The notes beneath the pieces are model-generated. The model did not search any database and was not told the DNA's origin. It saw only the letters and a program-made list of their open reading frames with translations. A stretch of DNA of 64,000 bases, from NCBI RefSeq assembly GCF_029433105.1, contig NZ_JARNTW010000005.1, forward strand, positions 129,659 through 193,658. Direction: 5' to 3'. Position 1 is the stretch's first letter. The number at the start of each line of letters is the position of its first letter. This DNA is from Runella sp. MFBS21 (lineage in GTDB: Bacteria; Bacteroidota; Bacteroidia; Cytophagales; Spirosomataceae). This document shows, piece by piece, positions 26,081-35,989 of this stretch. The position numbers and the translations under genes are program-made.

Positions 26081-26914
26081 ATGAAAACTATCCTCATCAC
26101 CACAGATTTCTCTAGCAACTCTAAGTCAGCCATTCGCTTTGCTCTGCAAATGCACTCTCAAGCTTTATGTAAGTTTGTGTTTTACAGTGTTGTCGAAACC
26201 ATAGCACCCACATCTTGGCCTAAGGCAGAAGTCGACAAATTTTTGAAATCAGAGTTGGAAAAAGGCAGAGCACAATTAAAAAGTTTTTTGGAGAAGGCTT
26301 TCAAACAACTAAAAGTTTCTAACATTGATTATCAATACGAGGTACAAATTGGTAGTGCCGTGAGTAATATGATTATTGCTTACGCTAAAGAGATTAAGGC
26401 GGATTTTATTTGTATGGGAACCAGAGGAGCAGGCGCTTTTCAAAAAATAATGGGAACACACGCATCGACTCTGGTCAATTCTTCGCCGGTGCCGGTGATT
26501 GTAGTTCCCAAAAATTACCGATTAAAAGATATTGACAAAGTGGCTTATGCGTCTGATTTAGAGAATCTTGAGGGGGAGATTCCCACGGCTTTGTCGTTTT
26601 CGGGCTTATTCGCAGTTCCGTTAGAGGTATATCATTTCAACATGCTTACTCCCAAGCAAAATGAAACGAAAGAGAAAGGACTCAATTTACAGTACCGAAA
26701 CCAACTTTGTAGCTTTTACTGTTTACAACAAAAAGTACAAGATACCTTTATTAAAAACCTGCAACGAGTAATTAAAAATAAGAAGCCGTCAATGTTGATT
26801 ATGTTTTCCAAACATAAACCCAACTGGATAGAGCGCTTGTTTTTTGCGGGCTTTACGGCAGGGATGAGCTTTGATATCAATATTCCGCTTGTTTCATTTA
26901 GAAAAGAATCGTAG
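26081..26914 (+). CDS. Universal stress protein (UspA), tandem-domain
   Basis: A 277-aa cytosolic protein. The first UspA domain (about 1-145) is complete: MKTILITTDFS at the start and the ATP-binding loop GTRGAGAFQKIMGTHASTLVNSSPVPVIVVP at its end (positions about 124-153). The second half (about 155-277) keeps the fold outline but no phosphate-binding glycine motif. Such tandem proteins bind ATP or act in stress signalling. ATG 26081 is used; the frame also opens with TTG at 26072. It lies 18 bp before the CNNM/CorC gene start, so the two are probably cotranscribed. Confidence 0.85.
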   Translation: MKTILITTDFSSNSKSAIRFALQMHSQALCKFVFYSVVETIAPTSWPKAEVDKFLKSELEKGRAQLKSFLEKAFKQLKVSNIDYQYEVQIGSAVSNMIIAYAKEIKADFICMGTRGAGAFQKIMGTHASTLVNSSPVPVIVVPKNYRLKDIDKVAYASDLENLEGEIPTALSFSGLFAVPLEVYHFNMLTPKQNETKEKGLNLQYRNQLCSFYCLQQKVQDTFIKNLQRVIKNKKPSMLIMFSKHKPNWIERLFFAGFTAGMSFDINIPLVSFRKES

Positions 26915-26932
26915 TTTCATCAAATTTTATTT

Positions 26933-28213
26933 ATGGAAATCATCATCATCCTGCTTCTTACAGTACTCAATGGTATATTTTCAATGTCCGAAATTGCCGT
27001 TGTTTCTTCGCGTAAAGTCAAACTTGAAAATGCTGCTCGCCGAGGAAGCAGTTCTGCCCAACAAGCTTTAGCCTTGCTCAATTCCCCCAATCAATTCCTC
27101 TCCACCGTACAGATTGGTATTACGCTGATTGGTATTTTGCTGGGGATTTTTGGGGGAGAAAGCCTGACGGGTGACCTGCAAGCAATACTCAATGAAGTGG
27201 CGTGGCTCAAACCTTATAGCCGTCCATTGGCTGTAGGTGGAGTGTTGGTGATGATTACTTTTCTTTCTTTAGTAATTGGGGAGCTAGTACCTAAGCGGAT
27301 AGGACTAACCAACCCCGAAGGAATTGCCCAAACGGTGGCTTTCCCTATGCAAATTTTATCCAAAGCGACGGCTCCTTTTGTGTGGCTTTTGACCAATACT
27401 ACGGAGTTGTTGTTAAAAATTTTGCAAATCAAACCTTCTTCCGACAACAAAGTGACTGAAGAAGAAATCAAGGCCATTATTCAAGAAGGAACCGATGGCG
27501 GTGAGGTACAGGAGATTGAACAAGAGATCATGGAGCGGGTTTTTTTGCTGGGAGACCGCAAAGTATCATCTCTTATGACGCACCGTAGTCAATTGGTATG
27601 GTTAGATACCGAAGATACTCCTGACAAAATCCGCCAAAAAATTACTACTGAAATACATTCAGTTTATCCACTTTGTAATGATAGTTTCGATGAAATCATC
27701 GGTATCGTAACGATGAAAGATATTTTTCGGCAATTGATGGAAAACAAACCACTAGATTTGATGGCCATCAAGCAGCCTGTTCACTATATTTCAGAAAACA
27801 GTTCGGCTTATAGAATTTTAGAGCGTTTTCAAGAATCGCGGCAGCATTATGGAGTAGTCATTGACGAATATGGTGCTATTCAAGGAATGGTCACCCTCAA
27901 TGACCTCATGGATGCTCTAGTAGGTGATGTGAGCGATACCATTTATGACGATGAAAAAAGTATTGTTGAGCGCGAAGATGGTACCTACATTACAGACGGT
28001 CAAATCCCATATTACGACTTTTTGAGTTATTTTGAACGAACAGATCTTTACGAAGACAATACGGCCTTCAATACGCTTGCGGGGCTTCTTCTTGAAAAGT
28101 TGGGTGACATACCTACCGTAGGCGAAAAAATCTACTGGAAAGGTTTTAGCTTCGAAATTTTGGATATGGACGGTGCTAGAATCGACAAAGTGCTAGTGAA
28201 ATTATCTTCTTAG
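26933..28213 (+). CDS. CNNM/CorC family (hemolysin-like) membrane protein
   Basis: A 426-aa protein with an N-terminal DUF21/CNNM membrane domain (about 1-190, with NGIFSMSEIAVVSSRKVKLENAARRGSS at the start), a pair of CBS domains (about 205-330, LMTHRSQLVWLD and YGVVIDEYGAIQGMVTLNDLM) and a CorC_HlyC C-terminal domain (about 345-424). Family members are linked to magnesium or cobalt efflux and are often named hemolysin; ion specificity is not visible here. The length and order are typical. It is the last gene before the TonB receptor promoter region. Confidence 0.9.
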   Translation: MEIIIILLLTVLNGIFSMSEIAVVSSRKVKLENAARRGSSSAQQALALLNSPNQFLSTVQIGITLIGILLGIFGGESLTGDLQAILNEVAWLKPYSRPLAVGGVLVMITFLSLVIGELVPKRIGLTNPEGIAQTVAFPMQILSKATAPFVWLLTNTTELLLKILQIKPSSDNKVTEEEIKAIIQEGTDGGEVQEIEQEIMERVFLLGDRKVSSLMTHRSQLVWLDTEDTPDKIRQKITTEIHSVYPLCNDSFDEIIGIVTMKDIFRQLMENKPLDLMAIKQPVHYISENSSAYRILERFQESRQHYGVVIDEYGAIQGMVTLNDLMDALVGDVSDTIYDDEKSIVEREDGTYITDGQIPYYDFLSYFERTDLYEDNTAFNTLAGLLLEKLGDIPTVGEKIYWKGFSFEILDMDGARIDKVLVKLSS

Positions 28214-28361
28214 CGTTTTTATTCTTTCTATCTTAACAACTCTGTGGCCGACAAAGCCGTACAGAGATACTTCTAATTTGTACCTGAGGATGCACTATTT
28301 GGCACTTTAGTGACAATTTGTTGTCTTTTTTTGGGTGATATTAAAATCTAATTAAATTTTC

Positions 28362-28392
28362 TTTGTATTTATTTAGATTAAGTCTAATTTTG
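28362..28392 (+). promoter_or_regulatory. Bacteroidota promoter of TonB receptor/DUF4374 operon
   Basis: TTTG at 28362-28365 (-33) and TAATTTTG at 28385-28392 (-7, exact TAnnTTTG) are separated by 19 bp, the consensus spacing for the Bacteroidota housekeeping sigma factor. Transcription would start near 28398, about 110 bases before the ATG at 28508. A palindromic operator (28373-28387) sits between the two elements. Confidence 0.75.
28373..28387. promoter_or_regulatory. Palindromic operator inside promoter, candidate metal-repressor site
   Basis: TTAGATTAAGTCTAA: outer arms TTAGA and TCTAA are perfectly symmetric around a five-base centre. It fills the spacer between -33 and -7 and overlaps the first bases of the -7 box. 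The right half, as TAAGTCTAA, is repeated exactly at 28407-28415, just after the expected transcription start. The TTAGn5CTAA architecture resembles DtxR/IdeR-type metal-repressor boxes; Fur is an alternative. A repressor bound here would block RNA polymerase. Confidence 0.6.
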
Positions 28393-28507
28393 CCAGTAAT
28401 TAATAATAAGTCTAAATAAAATTTATATTGTTTTCGACTTATTGATTAACAACAAAATGATGGTCTTGAATCATCATTGGTGAAAACGATATTTTATCCA
28501 CCCTTTT

Positions 28508-30916
28508 ATGAAAAAATTATTTACTTCTATTTGTTTAATATTCATTGCAGTTAGCGTTTTTGCCCAAACCGCCACTATCAAAGGAAAAATCTACAGCAAA
28601 GAAAATGGGGGAGTCGGTCATGCCAATATAAAATTGGCAGAAAGCAATATCGTAGCGGTAGCTGATGAAAACGGATATTTTGTAATGAAAAATGTGCCGT
28701 TTGGCCAGCAAGAACTCTTAGTTACGTCGGTCGAAATAGAGCCACAAAACGTAAAAGTTAATGTAAACAAACTTCAAACACCTCTATCTGTTGTTGTTAA
28801 ACCCAAAAACTTTGACATTAATGAAGTCCGTGTGGTTCAGAAATCTGAAAAGAAGGAAATTGAAACACGGGGTTTTGCGGTAAATGTCATTGAAACCAAA
28901 GAAGTTGCACAGCGAAACTTTCAAACCAACGAGTTGCTAGACAGAACAGTCGGCATCAGAGTTCGTCAAAACGGAGGGTTAGGGTCTTCAGTTAATTACA
29001 ATCTAAACGGAATGTCGGGAAATTCAGTGCGTATTTTCATTGACGGCATTCCTATTTCTACTTATGGAGAATCGTTTAGCCTAAATAGTATTCCGCCTGC
29101 TTTAATTGAGAAAATAGAAGTATATAAAGGCGTGATTCCAGCTCACTTAGCCGACGATGCTTTGGGAGGTGCTATCAATGTGATTCTTAAAAAAGGGTCT
29201 ATGAATAACCTTTCGGCTTCCGCTTCGTATGGCTCTTTCAATACATTTCAAACAAATTTCAGTGGTACATACCGTAACGAAAAATCGGGCTTTACCGTAA
29301 AAGCTTCTGCCTTTCACAATTATTCTGACAATGACTACGAGGTATGGGGCAAATTTGTTAGGAATATTCTCCCCAATGGTCGCTATGAATATGTGCGAGC
29401 TAGGCGCTTCAATGATGCCTATCGCTCCACTGGTGGCCAAATCCAACTTGGGTTTATGAATGTAAAATGGGCAGATCAATTTTTTATCGGTTATAATGGT
29501 TCCGACGATTTCAAAGAGATTCAGCATGGTACCTACATGTCGATTCCTTACATGGGGCGATTTACCAAATCCCAAGCAAATGTATATAGTTTGAACTACG
29601 TCAAGAAAAACTTCCTAATCAGAGGACTTGAGTTCAATGTAAATGGGATGTATAGTCAGCGTGGGCAAGTGGTAGTTGATACCGTGAAGTGGAATTATAA
29701 CTGGTATGGCCAAATCAGTGTGGGACTCAATGGAAATCCTATTTTACGTCCAAGTGGAGCCCAGCAAGCTGCCCCCACTATCATGAATTTGGATCGGAAT
29801 ATTGGTACCTTCAGGGCAGGTTTAAACTATGATTTGAGCAGAAATCATCGATTGGTATTAAACCATATTTTTTATACAATTGATCGGAGAGAGCAGGATT
29901 TTATGCGTTCAGAGCTTGAGAGGGAGTTTGTAGGAACCCGTGACCTTCGAAAAAATATCACCTCTGTAGCTTACGAAGCAAAAGCATTTGAAGACCGCCT
30001 GAAAAGTAACCTTTTCGCTAAATTTTACCAACAAGGCATCAATCGTGTTGATCCAGTACTACGTGTGGTGGAAGGTCAAAATGTGCGCCAAGAAAACCGC
30101 GCAAATAGTAGCAAAAGCCACACAGGTTATGGTTTAGCGATGTCTTATACTGTAGCACCGAAGTTTATTGTACTGACTTCGGCCGAAAAAGCAGTACGCT
30201 TACCTTCTGAAAGTGAAGTGTTTGGCAATCCGGGCGAAAACATCATTGAAAACTTTGGTATTCGGCCAGAAGTAAGTTACAACTATAACTTAGGACTCAA
30301 TGCCGGCAATTTTTACTTTAACAAACATCGTTATTCATTCACCGTTTCAGGCTTTATCCGTGATACTCGCGACAAAATCGTACAGCGAATCAATCCTCGT
30401 GTCAATGATGCCCTTCAAACCAATCCTTTTGAAAACTTAGGAAAAAATAAAGCCATAGGTTTTGAGGCAGACTTCCATTATTCGTTTGACAACAATCTTC
30501 GGGTGGATCTGAATATGTCGAAGTTTAATTCGGTTTTCAACGTGCGTTATGACCCCAACGGTCGAGAATATGATTACTATAATCGACAATTGCCCAACGA
30601 ACCATTCTGGACAACCAACGCCAATGTACAGTATACTATCAAAGATTTGTGGAAAGAAAAATCGGCCTTAAACCTGTATTACGGTTTTCGTTTTGTAGAA
30701 AGATTTTATACGACTTGGCTTCTTATTGAAGACTTCCGTACCCCTCGTCAGTATATCCAAGATATGGGGGTAAGCTATGCATTTCCTCGGAATAAGTTTG
30801 TCATTAGCGCAGATGCAAAAAATATTTTTGACCAGCAGGTGTATGACAACTTCGCAGTTCAGAAACCTGGACGTGCTTTTTATCTGAAACTTAACTATCT
30901 GATTAATAATTTTTAA
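28508..30916 (+). CDS. TonB-dependent outer-membrane receptor (probable iron/siderophore type)
   Basis: An 802-aa receptor: signal peptide MKKLFTSICLIFIAVSVFAQ, a carboxypeptidase-regulatory-like beta-sandwich (about 22-100, TIKGKIYSKENGGVGHANI), a plug domain (about 120-230, LDRTVGIRVRQNGGLGSSVNYN and IEVYKGVIPAHLADDALGGAINV) and a 22-stranded barrel ending in the aromatic residue F802. The size and the absence of a SusD partner argue against a polysaccharide SusCD system. The gene downstream is a DUF4374 lipoprotein and the promoter carries a metal-repressor-like palindrome, so uptake of an iron chelate is the best inference. Specificity is not visible. Confidence 0.9.
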   Translation: MKKLFTSICLIFIAVSVFAQTATIKGKIYSKENGGVGHANIKLAESNIVAVADENGYFVMKNVPFGQQELLVTSVEIEPQNVKVNVNKLQTPLSVVVKPKNFDINEVRVVQKSEKKEIETRGFAVNVIETKEVAQRNFQTNELLDRTVGIRVRQNGGLGSSVNYNLNGMSGNSVRIFIDGIPISTYGESFSLNSIPPALIEKIEVYKGVIPAHLADDALGGAINVILKKGSMNNLSASASYGSFNTFQTNFSGTYRNEKSGFTVKASAFHNYSDNDYEVWGKFVRNILPNGRYEYVRARRFNDAYRSTGGQIQLGFMNVKWADQFFIGYNGSDDFKEIQHGTYMSIPYMGRFTKSQANVYSLNYVKKNFLIRGLEFNVNGMYSQRGQVVVDTVKWNYNWYGQISVGLNGNPILRPSGAQQAAPTIMNLDRNIGTFRAGLNYDLSRNHRLVLNHIFYTIDRREQDFMRSELEREFVGTRDLRKNITSVAYEAKAFEDRLKSNLFAKFYQQGINRVDPVLRVVEGQNVRQENRANSSKSHTGYGLAMSYTVAPKFIVLTSAEKAVRLPSESEVFGNPGENIIENFGIRPEVSYNYNLGLNAGNFYFNKHRYSFTVSGFIRDTRDKIVQRINPRVNDALQTNPFENLGKNKAIGFEADFHYSFDNNLRVDLNMSKFNSVFNVRYDPNGREYDYYNRQLPNEPFWTTNANVQYTIKDLWKEKSALNLYYGFRFVERFYTTWLLIEDFRTPRQYIQDMGVSYAFPRNKFVISADAKNIFDQQVYDNFAVQKPGRAFYLKLNYLINNF

Positions 30917-30933
30917 ATTTTAATTTATCCACA

Positions 30934-32256
30934 ATGAAACAACAATTGAGAAACATTTTGCTTTATACTTCGGTAATCAGTGCATTTACGATTGCTAGTT
31001 GCGACAATTCGGGTGGTGGTACGGTAGAGCCAGATGAGACTACCAAAGAACGCTGGATAACCGTAGCAGGCGCCTTGATGGGAACTACCCCAGGGGATGG
31101 AAACGGTGGTACAATGGTATATTCTGTAAGTAAAGAAGATGCCAAAAATCCAAACGTCTCTATCAGTGTTTATGACAATGGTTTTCCGGTAAAATCAAAC
31201 CGAACAGCACGTTTGCAATCTTCAGAAGATGGCAATACGCTATTTAATATCGCTTACACAGGCGACAACGGAGGTGAATTTGCCCGCTATAAAGTGAATG
31301 GTTCAGGTAGTTTTGCCCAAGAAGATGTGACGGTAAATATTTCTCAATATGCAAGTACATCGCCACGTTGGTCTAAATTATTGGATGGCGACAAAACGGG
31401 TATTGCGGTCAATGTAGCTAACATTGCCGCCAACAATGCTACTGACAAAACGAAGGCATTTGCTTATTATAGAGGTACTGCTACGGTATTAGCCCTTGAT
31501 TTGCAGAAAGTACTTATCAATGGATACAAACAATACGAGATTCCTTTGTCTACGGAGGAAGAACTAAACGGTCATACTATTTTCCGTTTGGATGCACCCG
31601 TACTTAACAAAGCTCAAAACAAGCTTATTATCGGAACGTGGATGCGCAAGTACAATCCTGCAACAGGTGTCATCGAAAGTACTTTTGACCGTTTAGGTAG
31701 TAAATCGGTAGTGGTAGATTTCCCTTCTTTGGAAAATCCTAAAGTGATTACTTCTACCGTAAGCAATGGCGACAACAGCGGCTACCGCAGCCCTAATGCC
31801 TTTGTAGGTGATGACGGAAATATCTATCAGGCTACCCAACGTGATAGTAAAGGCTCACATATTTTGAGAATTAACCAAAACAATGAGTACGACAATTCTT
31901 ATGTCTTTAGTTTGGACGCTGCTTTGGGTGTAAAGGGCTCCTATGTAGACAGCTGGAAGTATGCGGGCAATGGAATTGCATATGTGCTTTATACTCATGA
32001 TGGTACCGAGCAAGGCTATATCGCCCGTCTTGACCTAAATGCTAAAACTGCTACTAAGGTTAATATTGATTATGATGCTGACTTGAATTTTGGTCAATAT
32101 CAAGGTATTTTGGTAAGTGGTGATGAAGTCTACGTAGCCGTAACTCCTACGGGTAAAGACGGAAACATTTATATTTTCAACAGCAAAACAGGCGCTGTCA
32201 CTAAAGGTGCAAAGCTCGTGAACAAAGCTGGAAACCACTATATAGGTGTTTTTTAA
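30934..32256 (+). CDS. DUF4374 family surface lipoprotein
   Basis: A 440-aa lipoprotein, signal ending in TIASC (C23), followed by a Gly/Thr-rich tether and a beta-propeller-like body with repeated blocks (VYSVSKED, IYQATQRDSKGSHILRINQ, IYIFNSKTGAVTKG). I assign it to DUF4374. It starts 17 bp after the TonB receptor stop, so they form one operon. In Bacteroides a comparable receptor-lipoprotein pair (XusA/XusB) takes up siderophores; I recall that parallel from knowledge, not from sequence comparison. Here the third gene of that system (an inner-membrane PepSY protein) is absent. Confidence 0.8.
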   Translation: MKQQLRNILLYTSVISAFTIASCDNSGGGTVEPDETTKERWITVAGALMGTTPGDGNGGTMVYSVSKEDAKNPNVSISVYDNGFPVKSNRTARLQSSEDGNTLFNIAYTGDNGGEFARYKVNGSGSFAQEDVTVNISQYASTSPRWSKLLDGDKTGIAVNVANIAANNATDKTKAFAYYRGTATVLALDLQKVLINGYKQYEIPLSTEEELNGHTIFRLDAPVLNKAQNKLIIGTWMRKYNPATGVIESTFDRLGSKSVVVDFPSLENPKVITSTVSNGDNSGYRSPNAFVGDDGNIYQATQRDSKGSHILRINQNNEYDNSYVFSLDAALGVKGSYVDSWKYAGNGIAYVLYTHDGTEQGYIARLDLNAKTATKVNIDYDADLNFGQYQGILVSGDEVYVAVTPTGKDGNIYIFNSKTGAVTKGAKLVNKAGNHYIGVF

Positions 32257-32261
32257 ATCAA

Positions 32262-32319
32262 ATTATCTATAAAAGAAGGGGTCTCCGATGCATCGGAGAC
32301 CCCTTCTTTTATAGATAAT
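32262..32319. terminator. 58-bp perfect palindrome, bidirectional terminator
   Basis: Bases 32262-32290 are the exact reverse complement of 32291-32319, with no loop at all; the centre is GATGCATC. The GC core GGGGTCTCCGATG is flanked by AAAAGAA on the left and TTCTTTT on the right, so both strands present a strong hairpin followed by a U-rich stretch. It lies between the convergent DUF4374 gene (stop at 32256) and metY (stop at 32326), six bases from each, and would terminate both. Confidence 0.9.
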
Positions 32320-32325
32320 GATAAG

Positions 32326-33660
<1,335 letters not shown>

Positions 33661-33726
33661 TTAAAGTCTGAATTTTGGAATTGCTTTGCGCTTTTGTATT
33701 AAAAACTACTTTGAGGGGATTTTTAA

Positions 33727-33846
33727 TCATAAAAAATCTAAATCATCCCTAATTAAGTAAGGGATAGGAGGTAGCAAACCATGCCAATCCAATAGCGCTC
33801 ACCTGCATTACTTAAACTGATTACTGCCTGAGTTTAGACAAAAATA
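33727..33846 (-). promoter_or_regulatory. Putative structured leader/attenuator upstream of metY
   Basis: On the minus strand a TATTTTTG -7-like box (33839-33846) precedes a leader with three pairable elements: CTCA-GCA/TGC-TGAG (33798-33832), AGGTGAGC/GCTACCT (33769-33775 with 33797-33804), and a terminator-like hairpin ATCCCT/AGGGAT (33745-33765) followed by a T6 stretch at plus 33731-33736. The first two use the same bases, so they exclude each other, as in a riboswitch. It does not show the conserved SAM-I, SAM-II or cobalamin-box sequences. Function is inference. Confidence 0.4.
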
Positions 33847-33899
33847 AAATCTCTTCTTTCTCTAGTGATTTAATTGTTTATGCAAAGATGAAACCAAAA

Positions 33900-34068
33900 A
33901 AGTCCTTCTCCAAATATTATTTATGAAATTTTGGTAGTGAGAAAGTGTGCTCAAAGAAGAGTAAGAGAAGCAATAAATGAGGATTTTGAAGAATTTGCAA
34001 GGGAGATTTGGGGCAGTGATGGTCTTTAATTAGAAAGTAGGACTAATTATTTATAAAACCACAAATTC
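33900..34068. other. Region upstream of sulfatase, with gene-like 30-codon frame
   Basis: No full gene is seen. A plus-strand frame from GTG 33937 to TAA 34027-34029 encodes a peptide ending VREAINEDFEEFAREIWG plus four residues, which reads like a natural amphipathic protein C-terminus; its upstream frame closes at a TGA about 45 bases before. It may be a gene remnant or a microprotein. Confidence 0.25.
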
Positions 34069-35499
34069 ATGAAAAAGACTTGGTTAGGGATTTGTTTTTT
34101 GATATGCCTCTCACTACCTGGAAAAGCCCAACAAAAAAATGCCATTCAACCCAATATCGTGTTGATTGTGGCGGACGACTTAGGCTACGGAGATGTGGGT
34201 TTCAATGGCCAAAAACTAATAAAAACTCCCAATCTGGATCGTTTGGCGGCTCAAGGAATGCGCTTCAATCAGTTTTATGCTGGCACTACGGTATGCGCCC
34301 CTTCGCGTTCAGCACTTATGACAGGGCAGCACACGGGGCATACGTACATACGAGGCAACAAAGAAATGATTCCCGAAGGTCAACAACCCTTGGCGGCTTC
34401 TGAAACCACCATTGCCGAAGTCTTGAAAAAGGCAGGATATACCACAGCTGCATTTGGTAAATGGGGGCTGGGGCCAGTAGGGTCGGAGGGAGACCCTCTC
34501 AAGCAAGGCTTTGATTATTTTTATGGGTACAATTGTCAAAAGTTGGCACATCGCTATTATCCTGCTCACCTTTGGGAAAATGAAAAGAAGATAGTTTTAA
34601 CGGAAAATCAGAATCTTCAATTTGCAAAGACTTTTGCACCAGACTTAATTCAAGAGCAAACTTTGACATTTATTGACAAACAAAACGATAAACAGCCTTT
34701 TTTTCTGTTTTTACCCTACATTTTGCCTCATGCCGAATTGTTAGTCCCTGACGATCCTCTTTTGGAATATTATAAAGGGAAATTTCCTGAAAAGCCATTT
34801 AAGGGAGCCGACTATGGCGTAGACGCCAAAGATGGTGGATATACCTCTCAACCTTATCCACATGCTACCTTTGCAGCAATGGTGGCGCGCTTGGACCAAT
34901 ACGTTGGAGAGGTCATGGATAAGCTCAAAGCCAAAGGTTTGGATAAAAATACCATCATTATGTTTTCGAGCGACAATGGCCCTCACGTTGAAGGAGGTGC
35001 TGACCCTGTTTTTTTTAATAGTGGAGGAGGGCTTAGGGGAGTTAAGCGTGATTTGTACGAGGGCGGGATTCGGGTACCTTTTGTGGTAAGTTGGCCTGGT
35101 ACGATAAAACCCAATACCCAAAGTGATTTTGTGGGAGCTTTTTGGGATTTGTTTCCTACAGTGGCCGAGCTTGCTCATACCAAAGTGACTTCACCTACTG
35201 ACGGACTTTCTTTTGCAGCTACTCTTACTGGAAAAGGCAAACAAAAACAGCACGAATATTTGTATTGGGAGTTTCATGAAGGAGGCGGTAAGCAAGCCGT
35301 TCGCCAAGGAAACTGGAAAGCCGTCAAACTGAATGTAAATCGTCCAGAATCCTCTAGAATAGAACTCTACGATTTGACCAAAGATAGTTCAGAACAAGTA
35401 GATTTGTCTAAGCAATTTCCTGACAAAGTAGCTAAAATGGAAGCATTGATGAAAGAAGCTCACCGAGCTTCTGCCCTATTTCCGTTGGGAGCTGACTGA
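34069..35499 (+). CDS. Arylsulfatase (formylglycine-dependent sulfatase)
   Basis: A 476-aa alkaline-phosphatase-fold sulfatase, exported (signal peptide to about residue 21, LSLPGKAQ). The nucleophile motif C76-A-P-S-R-S-A-L-M-T-G fits the Cys-type C-x-P-S-R sequence that is converted to formylglycine; the metal-binding start IVLIVADDLGYGD and the later SSDNGPH (Asp/Asn ligands) are present. It would hydrolyse sulfate esters, for example on polysaccharides. The maturation enzyme is not in the window and no polysaccharide utilisation genes flank it, so it looks like a single gene. Confidence 0.92.
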   Translation: MKKTWLGICFLICLSLPGKAQQKNAIQPNIVLIVADDLGYGDVGFNGQKLIKTPNLDRLAAQGMRFNQFYAGTTVCAPSRSALMTGQHTGHTYIRGNKEMIPEGQQPLAASETTIAEVLKKAGYTTAAFGKWGLGPVGSEGDPLKQGFDYFYGYNCQKLAHRYYPAHLWENEKKIVLTENQNLQFAKTFAPDLIQEQTLTFIDKQNDKQPFFLFLPYILPHAELLVPDDPLLEYYKGKFPEKPFKGADYGVDAKDGGYTSQPYPHATFAAMVARLDQYVGEVMDKLKAKGLDKNTIIMFSSDNGPHVEGGADPVFFNSGGGLRGVKRDLYEGGIRVPFVVSWPGTIKPNTQSDFVGAFWDLFPTVAELAHTKVTSPTDGLSFAATLTGKGKQKQHEYLYWEFHEGGGKQAVRQGNWKAVKLNVNRPESSRIELYDLTKDSSEQVDLSKQFPDKVAKMEALMKEAHRASALFPLGAD

Positions 35500-35533
35500 T
35501 AATAAGTGGTTTTTAGAAAATAACACCAATAAT

Positions 35534-35565
35534 TTTGGCTAGAATTTTAAAAAAAGCTACCTTTG
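35534..35565 (+). promoter_or_regulatory. Bacteroidota consensus promoter of rpsF operon
   Basis: TTTG at 35534-35537 and TACCTTTG at 35558-35565 are separated by 20 bp, a textbook match to the Bacteroidota -33/-7 consensus. Transcription should start near 35571, about 45 bases before the rpsF ATG at 35617. Confidence 0.85.
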
Positions 35566-35616
35566 CGCCCTCATTTACAATGAGTTCATTTTTATAAACG
35601 TTTAACAATTCTCAGT

Positions 35617-35985
35617 ATGTTTACAAAACAGTATGAGATGGTGTTCATTTTAACTCCCGTTTTGTCTGATCAACAGATGAAGGACACCGTCGAGAAGTTT
35701 CGCAAAATCCTTACCGACAACGGTGCGGAACTAGTACACGAGGACAATTGGGGCCTAAAGAAATTGGCTTATCCTATCCAAAACAAAAACACAGGTTTTT
35801 ATCAACTCTTCGAGTTTAAGTCTGAACCTTCACTTATTCAAGTGATTGAGACAGAGTTTCGCCGTGATGAGCGTGTGATGCGCTACTTGACTGTCGCTAT
35901 GGATAAGCATCATGTAGCGTATGCAGAACGCAGACGCGGAGGACTTGTAGGAAAAAAACAAACCGAAACATCTAAGGAGGGCTAA
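35617..35985 (+). CDS. rpsF: 30S ribosomal protein S6
   Basis: A 122-aa S6 protein: [25 protein letters not shown] at the start, [23 protein letters not shown] in the middle, and [18 protein letters not shown], then a basic tail. S6 binds S18 and 16S rRNA in the platform of the small subunit. It is first in the operon rpsF-rpsR-rplI; ssb, which often lies between S6 and S18 in other phyla, is absent. The spacing to rpsR is 4 bp. Confidence 0.97.
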   Translation: MFTKQYEMVFILTPVLSDQQMKDTVEKFRKILTDNGAELVHEDNWGLKKLAYPIQNKNTGFYQLFEFKSEPSLIQVIETEFRRDERVMRYLTVAMDKHHVAYAERRRGGLVGKKQTETSKEG

Positions 35986-35989
35986 GACA

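Noticed and set aside
28240-28266. Hairpin CTCTGT...ACAGAG after the CNNM/CorC gene as a terminator
   Set aside because: The stem is interrupted and is not followed by a T tract, so I did not list it as a feature.
33727-33846. Classical SAM-I (S-box) riboswitch upstream of metY
   Set aside because: The conserved AGAG...GGCAACC core is not present; I report only an unassigned structured leader.
34741-35178. Minus-strand frame (145 aa) inside the sulfatase gene
   Set aside because: Shadow frame; the plus-strand sulfatase has all metal and formylglycine motifs.
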